Shown here: positions 32,380-44,208 of the stretch, in pieces | Layout: each line of letters opens with the position of its first letter | Position numbering within the stretch: the first letter of the stretch is position 1 | Assembly (NCBI GenBank): GCA_029582165.1 | Contig: CM055876.1 | Span: 25,405,817 to 25,469,816, forward strand | Length of the DNA stretch: 64,000 nucleotides | From: Portulaca oleracea | Lineage: Eukaryota > Streptophyta > Magnoliopsida > Caryophyllales > Portulacaceae | Reading direction: 5' to 3' | Notes under the pieces: generated by a model | Told to the model about the DNA's origin: nothing | Databases searched by the model: none | Seen by the model: only the letters and a program-made list of their open reading frames with translations | Position numbers and translations under genes: made by a program

Positions 32380-33660
32380 ATTTGTAAGCCTTCTTGGGAC
32401 AAGACTGGTAGAGAAACACGACAAATATCTAAAGGCTCCTACCTATGTTGGTAGGAGTAAGAAGGTGATTTTTAACACTCTTAAGGAGAGAGCATGGAAG
32501 AAACTGACCAATTCAAAGGGAAATTAAAGCTGTTATTCGAAACAAGAAAGGAGGTGCTAATTAATGTCGTTACTCAGGCCGTCCTACTTATGAGTATTTT
32601 TAAATTGCAACGCACTTTGATGAGTGATACACACACCATCTGTGCTAAATTTTGATGGGGCACTAAGGAGAGGAGCATAAAAAATGCATTAGAAAACTTG
32701 GAATCAATTATATAGGCCTAAATGTCTTGAACGGCTTAGCTTTAGATGCCTTGATATACTTAATGACGCTCTTTTAGCCAACAAAGGGTGGCAACTCATT
32801 TAGAATACTGAATCCCTTCTTTTTAAAGTTTGTGAACCTAAGTACGTATTTTTTTCCAGAGATAAGTTTCTTTAATTTGGCTCATTCTTAGGTTCGTCGC
32901 CCAATATTGCATGGACGGGAAATTGGGTTGTTAAGGCCCTTTTTAAGGAGATTCTTTATTGGAGAGTGGAGGATGGGTAGAAGATAAACATCTGGGAGGA
33001 AGATTGGCATATTGGGTTTTCGATGAGCTGAGTAAGAGAGTCACAACTGAGAAGCCTTTAGGGTAGACTGTGACCCTAAAGGCTTCGCAATGTGACTGAC
33101 CCTAGCTTGGATGATTTGGTTCTACAACAATGATCATGTTTTCAACAATAACATAATGTTCTAGGTTCTTATTGATCATGCTCATGAAATCTAAAGGATA
33201 TGGCCAAACTAGTAAATGTGAACAAAGCATGTTAGAGCCTAAGTGCAAGAATCCATCACAACTGAACTGAACCAAGTGAAATTTCACTTCAATGCTTCAT
33301 TAGCTGAAGAAGTATAGCAGAAGCTAAGGCATGGACTTATCAACTCAACTAGCAAGGAGATTTCATTATGAAAGTGTCATGTTTGAGTCTAGTAATCTTT
33401 CTTTAATTTGGTGTTTGAATAAGCAAATTCATTTTCTTAGTGAGTTAGACATAGTTTTAGAGGACTTAAGAACATTTGTCAACAAGTTTACTTCTATTAA
33501 GTGGTGTCACATGAAGAGATGAAAACTCTCATTGCCAATCTAATGGCTAAGATTAAGCTTATAAAGGAAGAACATGTCTAGTTGGGAGCTTGTACTAGTC
33601 AAATGACATCTTAATTATATACTCATCGACTAATTATCATTATAAATAACTTTGTTTCTC
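32380..33660 (+). pseudogene. Decayed LINE ORF2 (RT end and RNase H), copy A
   Basis: Broken frames read YLKAPTYVGRSKK, AVPTYLMSIFKLQRTL-like text, ICAKFWWGTKE, RPKCLERLSF, DALLANKGWQL and INIWEEDW, in the order seen after the reverse-transcriptase core of plant LINEs. A later frame (33,331-33,522) with LSELDIVLEDLRTFVNKFTS and CHMKR matches the RNase H-like C-terminal domain. Stops and shifts are frequent and no N-terminal part is present. A 13-base poly-G run follows at 33,676-33,688. Confidence 0.75.
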
Positions 33661-33919
33661 CCCTCAAAACAAAAAGGGGGGGGGGGGGATGTTACGTAAT
33701 TTCCTACCAACTCTCCACCTTTAAAAGTCTCCCAAGACATGGAAGGAGTAGCTTATTTTTTATATATTTTTCTATATAATGAAACTAAAAACTCCTTTAC
33801 TTTTTTTTTTATCCTTTTGGTTGTGTTGGTGTTTGATATTTGTTTATAAAAATTAATCTACTATCAGCATGTTAAAAGTAAAATTCAACATCACAAAAGA
33901 AAAATAAAATTATAAGATA

Positions 33920-34229
33920 TTGTCTTTGTCTCAAAATGTTTGTCATTTGACTAAATTTTGATCATTAATTATTCACACATTATAATAAGTTAAATTAAAA
34001 ATAAAATTACTGCTATTAGAAAGATGATTTACTAAAAATTACAATGACGGTAATTTCATATTATTATTTAAAACTCATTGTAATTTGTGAGTAATCATCA
34101 ATCAAAATTTAGTTCAAGTTGTCTTATTCACACTGGTGCGTTCACTCTCCTCTCTTTCAACATGATAAAGAAATAGATATAGATGTCTCGCCTGCGAATC
34201 CTGTGACAAACATTTTGAAACGGAGGCAG
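33920..34229. mobile_element. Stowaway-like MITE, copy A
   Basis: TTGTCTTTGTCTCAAAATGT at the left pairs with ACATTTTGAAACGGAGGCAG at the right; TA flanks both ends (33,918-33,919 and 34,230-34,231). The arms include GTTTGTCATTTGACTAAATT. Confidence 0.7.
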
Positions 34230-34592
34230 TAGAATACAACATCTTAGTTAAGGATAAAAACTTTTGTCACTTTCGATCTTAAATTACAATACCTTTGAAG
34301 ACTTTTTTGAGCAATTACTTATTTGTGTTCTTTCAGTTAGGTGGTGGATAATTTTTTATTTTCTTTTTTATTGAGGCATGGTGGATAATGTTCTTAATTG
34401 AGTAGATTAGGAGTGAATAAGATGTGAAGATTTTGACATAATTGTAAATTATTCCTTTTCTTATTTAAGAAATTATAATTTCATATTTCACGAGATAATT
34501 AAAAAAAAACAAAGGTTAAAAAAGAAGGTCAAATGCGTATATCATATAATTGATTAACTTGCAATTTGCAACTCAAAAAGGTGGGAAATTGA

Positions 34593-34854
34593 GGCTATAT
34601 TCTTTCGTGGATATTACAGTGGAAATGATCCGGTATGGTGAAATTATGGCAAGTGTGACGAGGTGTAGATTAGTGTGGTAAAATTTGAGGAAAATATGAT
34701 CTATGTGCTAAGGGAAAAAAGAAAATGTGAAAAATGATGAGATATATTGACAATGATTGTGGTAAAGTGTGGTATGGTATGGTATAGTGAAATGTGGAAA
34801 ACTATTGAGTGACATGATGAGTTGTGATACTGTACTGTACAAAATAACAGGGCC
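34593..34854. mobile_element. PIF/Harbinger-like MITE, copy A
   Basis: GGCTATATTCTTTCGTGG at the left and GTACAAAATAACAGGGCC at the right are imperfect inverted ends; the interior is the GTGTGG-rich text of this family. Confidence 0.55.
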
Positions 34855-35102
34855 TAACGGAACATGAATAAACTAGATCATGATGTTTGTCGGAGACAAT
34901 TATCAACGGTACAGGAAAAGCATAGACAACGCCTATTATTATTAAGGCTCCAAAACAAAAACACCACGAAAACACTATATATAGTCTAAAGTCGACCAAA
35001 CTAATTCTACATAAATGATTGGCTTTCAGAACTTCCTTATTTATTTTAATAATACAGGCCCTTTTTTAGCCTTGATTAGGAGCCAAGATTTAATAGTTGA
35101 TT

Positions 35103-36756
35103 TTCCCCCTCCTTATATAAGGAAAGAAGGGTATTAAAAAATGGCTGCTAAAGGATCTGTTGCTAGGTCAAGGGGCGAAGAGACTCGACTGAAAGGAGAG
35201 GGAATGAAGTGAAATGAATGTCTCTGTAGCTATGCCCAGGTAAGACAAAGGTAGTTATCCTTGATCCCGTGGTCTAACTATGTAGACTTGACGAAGTCAG
35301 CATCAAGCTATAAGTCAGGTTTAGTTAGAAGCCTATCCTTCTAAATGAGAAGAAGGGACTATTACCCGTCTAGAAGAAGTACTTTACCCACAGGCCTTAC
35401 AGAGAGGAACTAAGAAGGAAATAAAGTCGGTTATGACAGCCTTGGATCATCCTAACCTAATCGAAGGTATTCTATGCTATTACTATTCTATGCTACTCAA
35501 CGAGAGTTAGGAAAGCATTGGGACCAGATAAAGAGAAGGCAGACTTTCCTATTCCTCTTTCTATTGTTCTACTTGTGGAAATTTATCTAAAAATAGATAC
35601 ATCCAAGGTACTACGTGACTTGACCAGCGGGAGAAGGAGCAAACCCAAACAAAGCCTATTTCACATTATCGAGCGCAAAATGCGAACATTGAAGCGTAAC
35701 TCTTTTTGCGTATCGAGAATCTTGAAAACTAAATAGTTATGAGCTGTCCCTTCAACTAAATAATGGGGAACAAGCATAACTAGTAAGGGAGAACTTAGAA
35801 TTGGCCTTCAACATAAATTCATATAGGGATCTATTGGCTAGGGAGCTGTTCGATATTAAAATAATGGAACCCAAAAGCCGCTTACAATCGCGGACGAGGG
35901 GCATATCTTTCAGTAAGGGCTAAATGTTGACCGCTTTTTGATCTTCGCCTACATGCGATAGCTACCTGTTGGTTGCTCCTCAAATAGAAAGGAAAGTTAA
36001 TATGTAGTTTGGATAACTATTTTTCATATATAAATAGAGTCATGCGTGATTGTGACCCCTGTCATGAATCGCCTCCATCGTCTTACAGTACTAGAATATG
36101 AACATGAACTTTCTAGGTAACAAATCTTCCCATCTTCAAATCCAACCCCGGTTGGGGGTACATTGATCCCTTCGGCTCATCATGACGATTCCTAGCAAGC
36201 GAGCCTGTCTGGCTTAAAGGGGGTGCCTTCTCAGCAACTCGTGTAATGTCGACCTATGTTATGTATAAGGTGATTGATCTATCTACTTCTCTCTGAAGGT
36301 TCAATAAGCTATTAGCTATGCGAGGGTCTTTTAGAGAAGAGAGCTCTCTTTTGTCTCTCTCCTAGCACCACACGAGTGCCCCTTTTCTTTCCAGCGATCA
36401 GCAAAGAAGCGTAACTTAGTGAGATCAAAGCTCACAGAAAACGACGGATAGAAGCCAACAACCGACCCGCTTCAGGCATTTGTTTCCTCCATCATCATCT
36501 TTTTCATTCATTACAGATTTTACAGTTTCTGAACAATCACATTACCTTGACCCAACTCTTGTCTGGTCTTCCCCATTTCTGTGTTGATCAGATTTACCTG
36601 GATATTCGCTTGTATAAGTTCCGCATAAAGCTATGTTATCCATTGTTCAAGCCTTTCTTTGAGCAGAGCACTTTCTTTCCGGTCATTGGCAACCGCAGAA
36701 GGGCTTTCACACCCGCTTATGTTGCTACAACTGGGTGGGATGAAGGCATCTATCTT
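35103..36756. other. Organelle-like (probably mitochondrial) insertion, copy A
   Basis: Base composition changes from AT-rich nuclear text to a more balanced sequence full of short motifs such as GAAGAAGGGACTATTACCC, CTTTCAGTAAGGGC and CTTTCCGGTCATTGG, the style of plant mitochondrial intergenic DNA. No organelle gene was recognised; the small frames here (35,518-35,736 and 36,547-36,813) match nothing known to me. The left limit is approximate. The call is inference from composition. Confidence 0.5.
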
Positions 36757-36767
36757 TCCGGTCATTG
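36757..36767 (+). other. Templated filler at the tandem-duplication junction
   Basis: TCCGGTCATTG lies between copy A and copy B and belongs to neither end of the unit. With the preceding CTT it forms a 14-base match to 36,675-36,688, about 80 bp upstream. Confidence 0.8.
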
Positions 36768-37057
36768 CTCACTTTTTTTTTATCTGTTTTTAATTATTCT
36801 TTTTATTTTATAGTATTTGTTTCTTTAATAATATATTAATTATTATTATTTATTTTATTCTTAATATTTATAAATAAAACACCAAGCTTAATTTTAATTA
36901 AGGAGATTTAGTATGCTCTTCACTATAACCACTAGGCAAGAATGCTCATACATAGTTGATATTATCAGTTAGCATGAGCAAGTTCTCTATGCCATAAAAT
37001 TAATTTGACAAGTCTGAGGACTCTTTCAATAAAGGGGTCATAGCGAAGGAATAGAAG

Positions 37058-38336
37058 GAATTTGTAAGCCTTCTTGGGACAAGACTGGTAGAGAAACACG
37101 ACAAATATCTAAAGGCTCCTACCTATGTTGGTAGGAGTAAGAAGGTGATTTTAACACTCTTAAGGAGAGCATGGAAGAAACCGACCAATTCAAAGGGAAA
37201 TTAAAGTCATATTCGAAACAAGAAAGGAGGTGCTAATTAATGTCGTTACTCAGGCCGTCCTACTTATGAGTATTTTTAAATTGCAACGCACTTTGATGAG
37301 TGATACACACACCATCTGTGCTAAATTTTGATGGGGCACTAAGGAGAGGAGCATAAAAAATGCATTAGAAAACTTGGAATCAATTATATAGGCCTAAATG
37401 TCTTGAACGGCTTAGCTTTAGATGCCTTGATATACTTAATGACGCTCTTTTAGCCAACAAAGGGTGGCAACTCATTTAGAATACTGAATCCCTTCTTTTT
37501 AAAGTTTGTGAACCTAAGTACGTATTTTTTTCCAGAGATAAGTTTCTTTAATTTGGCTCATTCTTAGGTTCGTCGCCCAATATTGCATGGACGGGAAATT
37601 GGGTTGTTAAGGCCCTTTTTAAGGAGATTCTTTATTGGAGAGTGGAGGATGGGTAGAAGATAAACATCTGGGAGGAAGATTGGCATATTGGGTTTTCGAT
37701 GAGCTGAGTAAGAGAGTCACAACTGAGAAGCCTTTAGGGTAGACTGTGACCCTAAAGGCTTCGCAATGTGACTGACCCTAGCTTGGATGATTTGGTTCTA
37801 CAACAATGATCATGTTTTCAACAATAACATAATGTTCTAGGTTCTTATTGATCATGCTCATGAAATCTAAAGGATATGGCCAAACTAGTAAATGTGAACA
37901 AAGCATGTTAGAGCCTAAGTGCAAGAATCCATCACAACTGAACTGAACCAAGTGAAATTTCACTTCAATGCTTCATTAGCTGAAGAAGTATAGCAGAAGC
38001 TAAGGCATGGACTTATCAACTCAACTAGCAAGGAGATTTCATTATGAAAGTGTCATGTTTGAGTCTAGTAATCTTTCTTTAATTTGGTGTTTGAATAAGC
38101 AAATTCATTTTCTTAGTGAGTTAGACATAGTTTTAGAGGACTTAAGAACATTTGTCAACAAGTTTACTTCTATTAAGTGGTGTCACATGAAGAGATGAAA
38201 ACTCTCATTGCCAATCTAATGGCTAAGATTAAGCTTATAAAGGAAGAACATGTCTAGTTGGGAGCTTGTACTAGTCAAATGACATCTTAATTATATACTC
38301 ATCGACTAATTATCATTATAAATAACTTTGTTTCTC
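37058..38336 (+). pseudogene. Decayed LINE ORF2, copy B
   Basis: Second copy of the LINE remnant, with the same stops and the same RNase H-like frame at 38,007-38,198. Poly-G run of 11 at 38,352-38,362. The decay predates the duplication. Confidence 0.75.
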
Positions 38337-38592
38337 CCCTCAAAACAAAAAGGGGGGGGGGGATGTTACGTAATTTCCTACCAACTCTCCACCTTTAAAA
38401 GTCTCCCAAGACATGGAAGGAGTAGCTTATTTTTTATATATTTTTCTATATAATGAAACTAAAAACTCCTTTACTTTTTTTTTATCCTTTTGGTTGTGTT
38501 GGTGTTTGATATTTGTTTATAAAAATTAATCTACTATCAGCATGTTAAAAGTAAAATTCAACATCACAAAAGAAAAATAAAATTATAAGATA

Positions 38593-38902
38593 TTGTCTTT
38601 GTCTCAAAATGTTTGTCATTTGACTAAATTTTGATCATTAATTATTCACACATTATAATAAGTTAAATTAAAAATAAAATTACTGCTATTAGAAAGATGA
38701 TTTACTAAAAATTACAATGACGGTAATTTCATATTATTATTTAAAACTCATTGTAATTTGTGAGTAATCATCAATCAAAATTTAGTTCAAGTTGTCTTAT
38801 TCACACTGGTGCGTTCACTCTCCTCTCTTTCAACATGATAAAGAAATAGATATAGATGTCTCGCCTGCGAATCCTGTGACAAACATTTTGAAACGGAGGC
38901 AG
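38593..38902. mobile_element. Stowaway-like MITE, copy B
   Basis: Same element as at 33,920-34,229, carried by the tandem duplication. Confidence 0.7.
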
Positions 38903-39264
38903 TAGAATACAACATCTTAGTTAAGGATAAAAACTTTTGTCACTTTCGATCTTAAATTACAATACCTTTGAAGACTTTTTTGAGCAATTACTTATTTGTG
39001 TTCTTTCAGTTAGGTGGTGGATAATTTTTTATTTTCTTTTTTATTGAGGCATGGTGGATAATGTTCTTAATTGAGTAGATTAGGAGTGAATAAGATGTGA
39101 AGATTTTGACATAATTGTAAATTATTCCTTTTCTTATTTAAGAAATTATAATTTCATATTTCACGAGATAATTAAAAAAAACAAAGGTTAAAAAAGAAGG
39201 TCAAATGCGTATATCATATAATTGATTAACTTGCAATTTGCAACTCAAAAAGGTGGGAAATTGA

Positions 39265-39529
39265 GGCTATATTCTTTCGTGGGATATTACGGTGCGGAAA
39301 TGATCCGGTATGGTGAAATTATGGCAAGTGTGACGAGGTGTAGATTAGTGTGGTAAAATTTGAGGAAAATATGATCTATGTGCTAAGGGAAAAAAGAAAA
39401 TGTGAAAAATGATGAGATATATTGACAATGATTGTGGTAAAGTGTGGTATGGTATGGTATAGTGAAATGTGGAAAACTATTGAGTGACATGATGAGTTGT
39501 GATACTGTACTGTACAAAATAACAGGGCC
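39265..39529. mobile_element. PIF/Harbinger-like MITE, copy B
   Basis: Same element as at 34,593-34,854; here the left end has GGGATATTACGGTGCGG where copy A has lost a few bases. Confidence 0.55.
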
Positions 39530-39778
39530 TAACGGAACATGAATAAACTAGATCATGATGTTTGTCGGAGACAATTATCAACGGTACAGGAAAAGCATAG
39601 ACAACGCCTATTATTATTAAGGCTCCAAAACAAAAACACCACGAAAACACTATATATAGTCTAAAGTCGACCAAACTAATTCTACATAAATGATTGGCTT
39701 TCAGAACTTCCTTATTTATTTTAATAATACAGGCCCTTTTTTAGCCTTGATTAGGAGCCAAGATTTAATAGTTGATTT

Positions 39779-42450
39779 TCCCCCTCCTTATATAAGGAAA
39801 GAAGGGTATTAAAAAATGGTGCTAAAGGATGCATTGCTAGGTCAAGGCGAAGAGACTCTTGAAAGGAGAGGGAATGAAGTGAAATGAATGTCTCTGTAGC
39901 TATGCCCAGGTAAGACAAAGGTAGTTATCCTTGATCCCGTGGTCTAACTATGTAGACTTGACGAAGTCAGCATCAAGCTATAAGTCAGGTTTAGTTAGAA
40001 GCCTATCCTTCTAAATGAGAAGAAGGGACTATTACCCGTCTAGAAGAAGTACTTTACCCACAGGCCTTACAGAGAGGAACTAAGAAGGAAATAAAGTCGG
40101 TTATGACAGCCTTGGATCATCCTAACCTAATCGAAGGTATTCTATGCTATTACTATTCTATGCTACTCAACGAGAGTTAGGAAAGCATTGGGACCAGATA
40201 AAGAGAAGGCAGACTTTCCTATTCCTCTTTCTATTGTTCTACTTGTGGAAATTTATCTAAAAATAGATACATCCAAGGTACTACGTGACTTGACCAGCGG
40301 GAGAAGGAGCAAACCCAAACAAAGCCTATTTCACATTATCGAGCGCAAAATCCGAACATTGAAGCGTAACTCTTTTTGCGTATCGAGAATCTTGAAAACT
40401 AAATAGTTATGAGCTGTCCCTTCAACTAAATAATGGGGAACAAGCATAACTAGTAAGGGAGAACTTAGAATTGGCCTTCAACATAAATTCATATAGGGAT
40501 CTATTGGCTAGGGAGCTGTTCGATATTAAAATAATGGAACCCAAAAGCCGCTTACAATCGCGGACGAGGGGCATATCTTTCAGTAAGGGCTAAATGTTGA
40601 CCGCTTTTTGATCTTCGCCTACATGCGATAGCTACCTGTTGGTTGCTCCTCAAATAGAAAGGAAAGTTAATATGTAGTTTGGATAACTATTTTTCATATA
40701 TAAATAGAGTCATGCGTGATTGTGACCCCTGTCATGAATCGCCTCCATCGTCTTCTGATCTAGAATATGAACATGAACTTTCTAGGTAACAAATCTTCCC
40801 ATCTTCAAATCCAACCCGGTTGGTACATTGATCCCTTCGGCTCATCATGGCGATTCCTAGCAAGCGAGCACTGCGGCTTAAAGGGGGTGCCTTCTCAGCA
40901 ACTCGTGTAATGTCGACCTATGTTATGTATAAGGTGATTGATCTATCTACTTCTCTCTGAAGGTTCAATAAGCTATTAGCTATGCGAGGGTCTTTTAGAG
41001 AAGAGAGCTCTCTTTTGTCTCTCTCCTAGCACCACACGAGTGCCCCTTTTCTTTCCAGTGATCGCAGCAAAGAAGCAGAACTTAGTGAGATCAAAGCTCA
41101 GCAGGAAAAACGACGGATAGAAGCCAACAACCGACCCGCTTCAGGCATTTGTTTCCTCCATCATCATCTTTTTCATTCATTACAGATTTTACAGTTTCTG
41201 AACAATCACATTACCTTGACCCAACTCTTGTCTGGTCTTCCCCATTTCTGTGTTGATCAGATTTACCTGGATATTCGCTTGTATAAGTTCCGCATAAAGC
41301 TATGTTATCCATTGTTCAAGCCTTTCTTTGAGCAGAGCACTTTCTTTCCGGTCATTGGCAACCGCAGAAGGGCTTTCACACCCGCTTATGTTGCTACAAC
41401 TGGGTGGGATGAAGGCATCTATCTTATTATATTATATGGGAAAACATCGTTAGATGGTTAGCGGCTATAATAAAACAAGTTAGGGACGTTGTATGGAGGT
41501 TTCCAAGCAGAGGATTGCATTTCTTGAGATGCATATAGAATAGATGGTAGGGTTCAAAACCTTGCCTAGCACCAAAAGAGAAAGTCTTGTTCTGTAGGGT
41601 ATGGCCCTGGACAGTGGAGAAATAGAATAAGATGGAGCCTACCTACTTGGTTTGGACGAAGTAGATAGATCAAAGGAATAGAATTCGGGTGGTTCTTATG
41701 CCGCTTTTGATGATATTGGTTCGGACGAGATAAACGGAAACCCATTAGATCTTAAGTCGTTTGGGGTAATTTCTTTCTTATTTCGAGGCATATTGATCCG
41801 GGTCCCTGGGAACAGATCTTTGAGAAGTAGGCGGCTCGCCTCTACAGGGGGATAGGAAACTAGGAAAGTATATGCGGACTTAGAGGCCGAGGGATGGTAA
41901 GGAGATTGCCAACAAGATAAGAGTCGCTTTGAAGGACCCCGAGGCAGATGAAAAGAGCTTAAGAATGCAAGAAGAGTACTCCATCAAAGCGAGCTTTCAT
42001 TTTAGCGTGTATTTGAAAGACTTGAAAAGCCTTTAAGCATATAGAAAGTGTTGAAAAAGGCAGGAACACAAGTCTGGTGGTATTGTATATAAGAAGAGAC
42101 ATTGGAAGTTAAATCGCCTATAAAGAAAGTAGAAATATCATAAGAGAAGGTCGCACAACGTTACTCAAAAGTCTATTTCTATCAGACAACAAACAATAAA
42201 CTAACTTTCTTTCTTTGTGCATATTTCATCCTTTCTATCCTATTTTTTTCTTTCCTGGTCAACAACCTACCAACTGGCTCAAACATCTTCAAAGCTACTC
42301 GACAGGGCTTAATTAAGTAAGCTATCTGTCTGGAGAAGTTTTTTTTTTTTCCCTTGGATAAAAGATGCAGGGTTTTCAGGGGATCCTTCTGTCAAGGCAT
42401 CTCCTTGAAATATCGGCAACCAGAATAGAAGAAAGAGAAGGGGAGAGACT
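39779..42450. other. Organelle-like (probably mitochondrial) insertion, copy B and extension
   Basis: As in copy A up to 41,425, then about 1 kb more of the same style (for example CGGCTCGCCTCTACAGGGGG and GGACCCCGAGGCAGATG) to roughly 42,450. The extension is unique, so the original insertion was at least 2.6 kb. No conserved organelle gene was recognised. Confidence 0.5.
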
Positions 42451-42672
42451 ATAGTTCCATAAAGTAAGACATGTACAATTATGTCCTTGATTTGCTAATG
42501 AATCTGCTGCATAGTTGCCTTCTCGGTAGATATGATTTCAGTTTTGTGATGGTATGGGTTAAATTTGGAGGGTCGATCTAAAGGTCCGTTTATTCATTAA
42601 TTAGATTTAGAGCATATTACTATTGTATTATGAAACGAAATAGTAAGCATACTTCTTGTATTTAATTATATA

Positions 42673-42885
42673 CTACCTCTGTTCCAAAATATTTGTTATT
42701 TGACTAAATTTTGACTACTTATTACTCACAAATTACAATGAGTTACAATATGAATTTGTTGTCACTATAATTTTTTGTAAATTATCTTTCTAATGATAGT
42801 GATTTCATATTTTAACTCATTATAATTTGTGAATAAATAACGGTCAAAATTTAGTCAAATGACAAATATTTTAGGATAGAGGTAG
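42673..42885. mobile_element. Stowaway MITE with long arms
   Basis: CTACCTCTGTTCCAAAATAT pairs with ATATTTTAGGATAGAGGTAG, flanked by TA on both sides (42,671-42,672 and 42,886-42,887). The arms continue through TTGACTAAATTTTGAC. Confidence 0.85.
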
Positions 42886-42887
42886 TA

Positions 42888-44208
42888 CTTATGTTGTTAG
42901 GTTTGTATCCTTTAACTTAGGCATGTTTTGTTCAACTTGAAAGAAATGAACACAGAGAAACGAAACAAAACTTTATTGTTCGGTATTATGTGTTTTGTTG
43001 ATTGTTTATTATGTTATTTTGCATGTTTTACTCTTTTATTCTACGACTTTTGCTTGCTTTTAATAATTAAATTAGGATTTTTATTATGTTTTTACTTATT
43101 TTGCTCATTTATTAGTTTTTATGTCTTTTTATTATTTTTAGTTAGTTTTGTTAGTAAAAATGAAGCAAAAAGATAATTATTGTAAATAAAAACTAAACCT
43201 ATTTTTCCTAATTCTAAACCCATTTTCTCATATTTTCTCGCGATATCTCTCATACACTCACTCATATTCTCTTCTTGTTATTTTCAGATTTGGTTGAGTA
43301 ATGGAGAAGTACAACAAGCAGCAGTAGCATGGACATACACCACCACCATCCCATACCATCTTTGAAATCAGTTGCAGAGCATCAAGATCAGTCCACCGTT
43401 GATATCGTAGTCAATCGGATGACTCAAATTCGAGGTTAGGGGCTGCAAATCGGCTATAAAAGAAGACAGGAGAGCTCATTTGAAGGCATGGTTGGTTCTG
43501 GGGAAGGTGACGCCCTAGGCCTCCATCTTTAGGGTAGTGTTTAGGTTAGATTTTAGATTTAGGTTTTTATCATGCTTTGAATTTGAATCTGTCTTGGTAA
43601 TCATATTTTAGGGATTGTTCTTGATTTTTTTTTCTGGAATTATATGTTGGAATTGATATTTGGTTTTTATCCCTGTTTTATTGTGTTCATTCTACTCTGC
43701 TTTTGGTTGATTTCTTGTCTCTGTTAATTTGTATTCTGTTTTGATTCGTTTAGGGTTTAGGTAATCATATTTGCCTCTGTTTTCTTTCCTTTCTTTCTCC
43801 CTCTGTTTTGGTCCTCTGTTTTCTTTCTTTCTCTTCTTCTTTCATTCGGTCACTAGTGTTAGGCTTATTAGATTTGGTAAGCATTGTTAATAATTATTAG
43901 GTTTGTTAGGGTTATTAATTTATTTGGGCCTGTTTAGTTTTTAGGTTTTAGTTTTGGGCCAGTCCATGTTGGTTTCTCTTGGGTCAGTTTTAGGGTTAGG
44001 ATTATTAGGGTTATTAAGGTTCTTTAGGTTTACTAGGTCTGTCCAAGTCATTAGGGTTAGGTTTTGTCTTAGGTTTGTTTAGGGTTATTAGGGTTAATTG
44101 TTAGTAGGGTGTTTAGATGTCTTTAGGGTTTAGGGTTTTTATTAGTTTTAGTTTGCTAATAGAATGATTAGTGAGTAGTTAATTTAGGTTAGGGGGTGAT
44201 TAGGCTCT
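42888..44208 (+). repeat. LTR-like stretch with degenerate telomere-like repeats (left part)
   Basis: CGGCTATAAAAGAAGAC (about 43,452) followed by CATCTTTAGGGTAGTG reads like a TATA box and leader of a long LTR. From about 43,880 to 44,160 there are many TTAGGG, TTTAGGG and TTATTAGGG words, a degenerate telomere-like tract. No LTR partner was found, so this is tentative. Confidence 0.35.

Larger units (their letters stand above)
32087..36756 (+). repeat. 4.67 kb tandem duplication, copy A
   Basis: The unit starts CTCACTTTTTTTT and ends GGCATCTATCTT. It repeats at 36,768-41,425 in direct orientation, nearly identical apart from small indels and clustered substitutions. Contents: decayed LINE ORF2, a poly-G run, a Stowaway MITE, a PIF-like MITE and organelle-like sequence. 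Confidence 0.95.
36768..41425 (+). repeat. 4.67 kb tandem duplication, copy B
   Basis: Second copy of the unit. Organelle-like sequence continues beyond its right end without a break, so this copy holds the original right boundary. Differences from copy A cluster at 36,080-36,440 and 35,150-35,210 (copy A coordinates). Confidence 0.95.

Noticed and set aside
33000..33110. Short hairpin AGAAGCCTTTAGGG / CCCTAAAGGCTTC, seen in both tandem copies
   Set aside because: A small dyad inside a decayed LINE; no sign of a terminator or RNA gene.
35518..36813. Small plus-strand frames in the organelle-like region, duplicated at 40,188-41,461
   Set aside because: No recognised protein; likely chance frames in non-coding organelle-like DNA.
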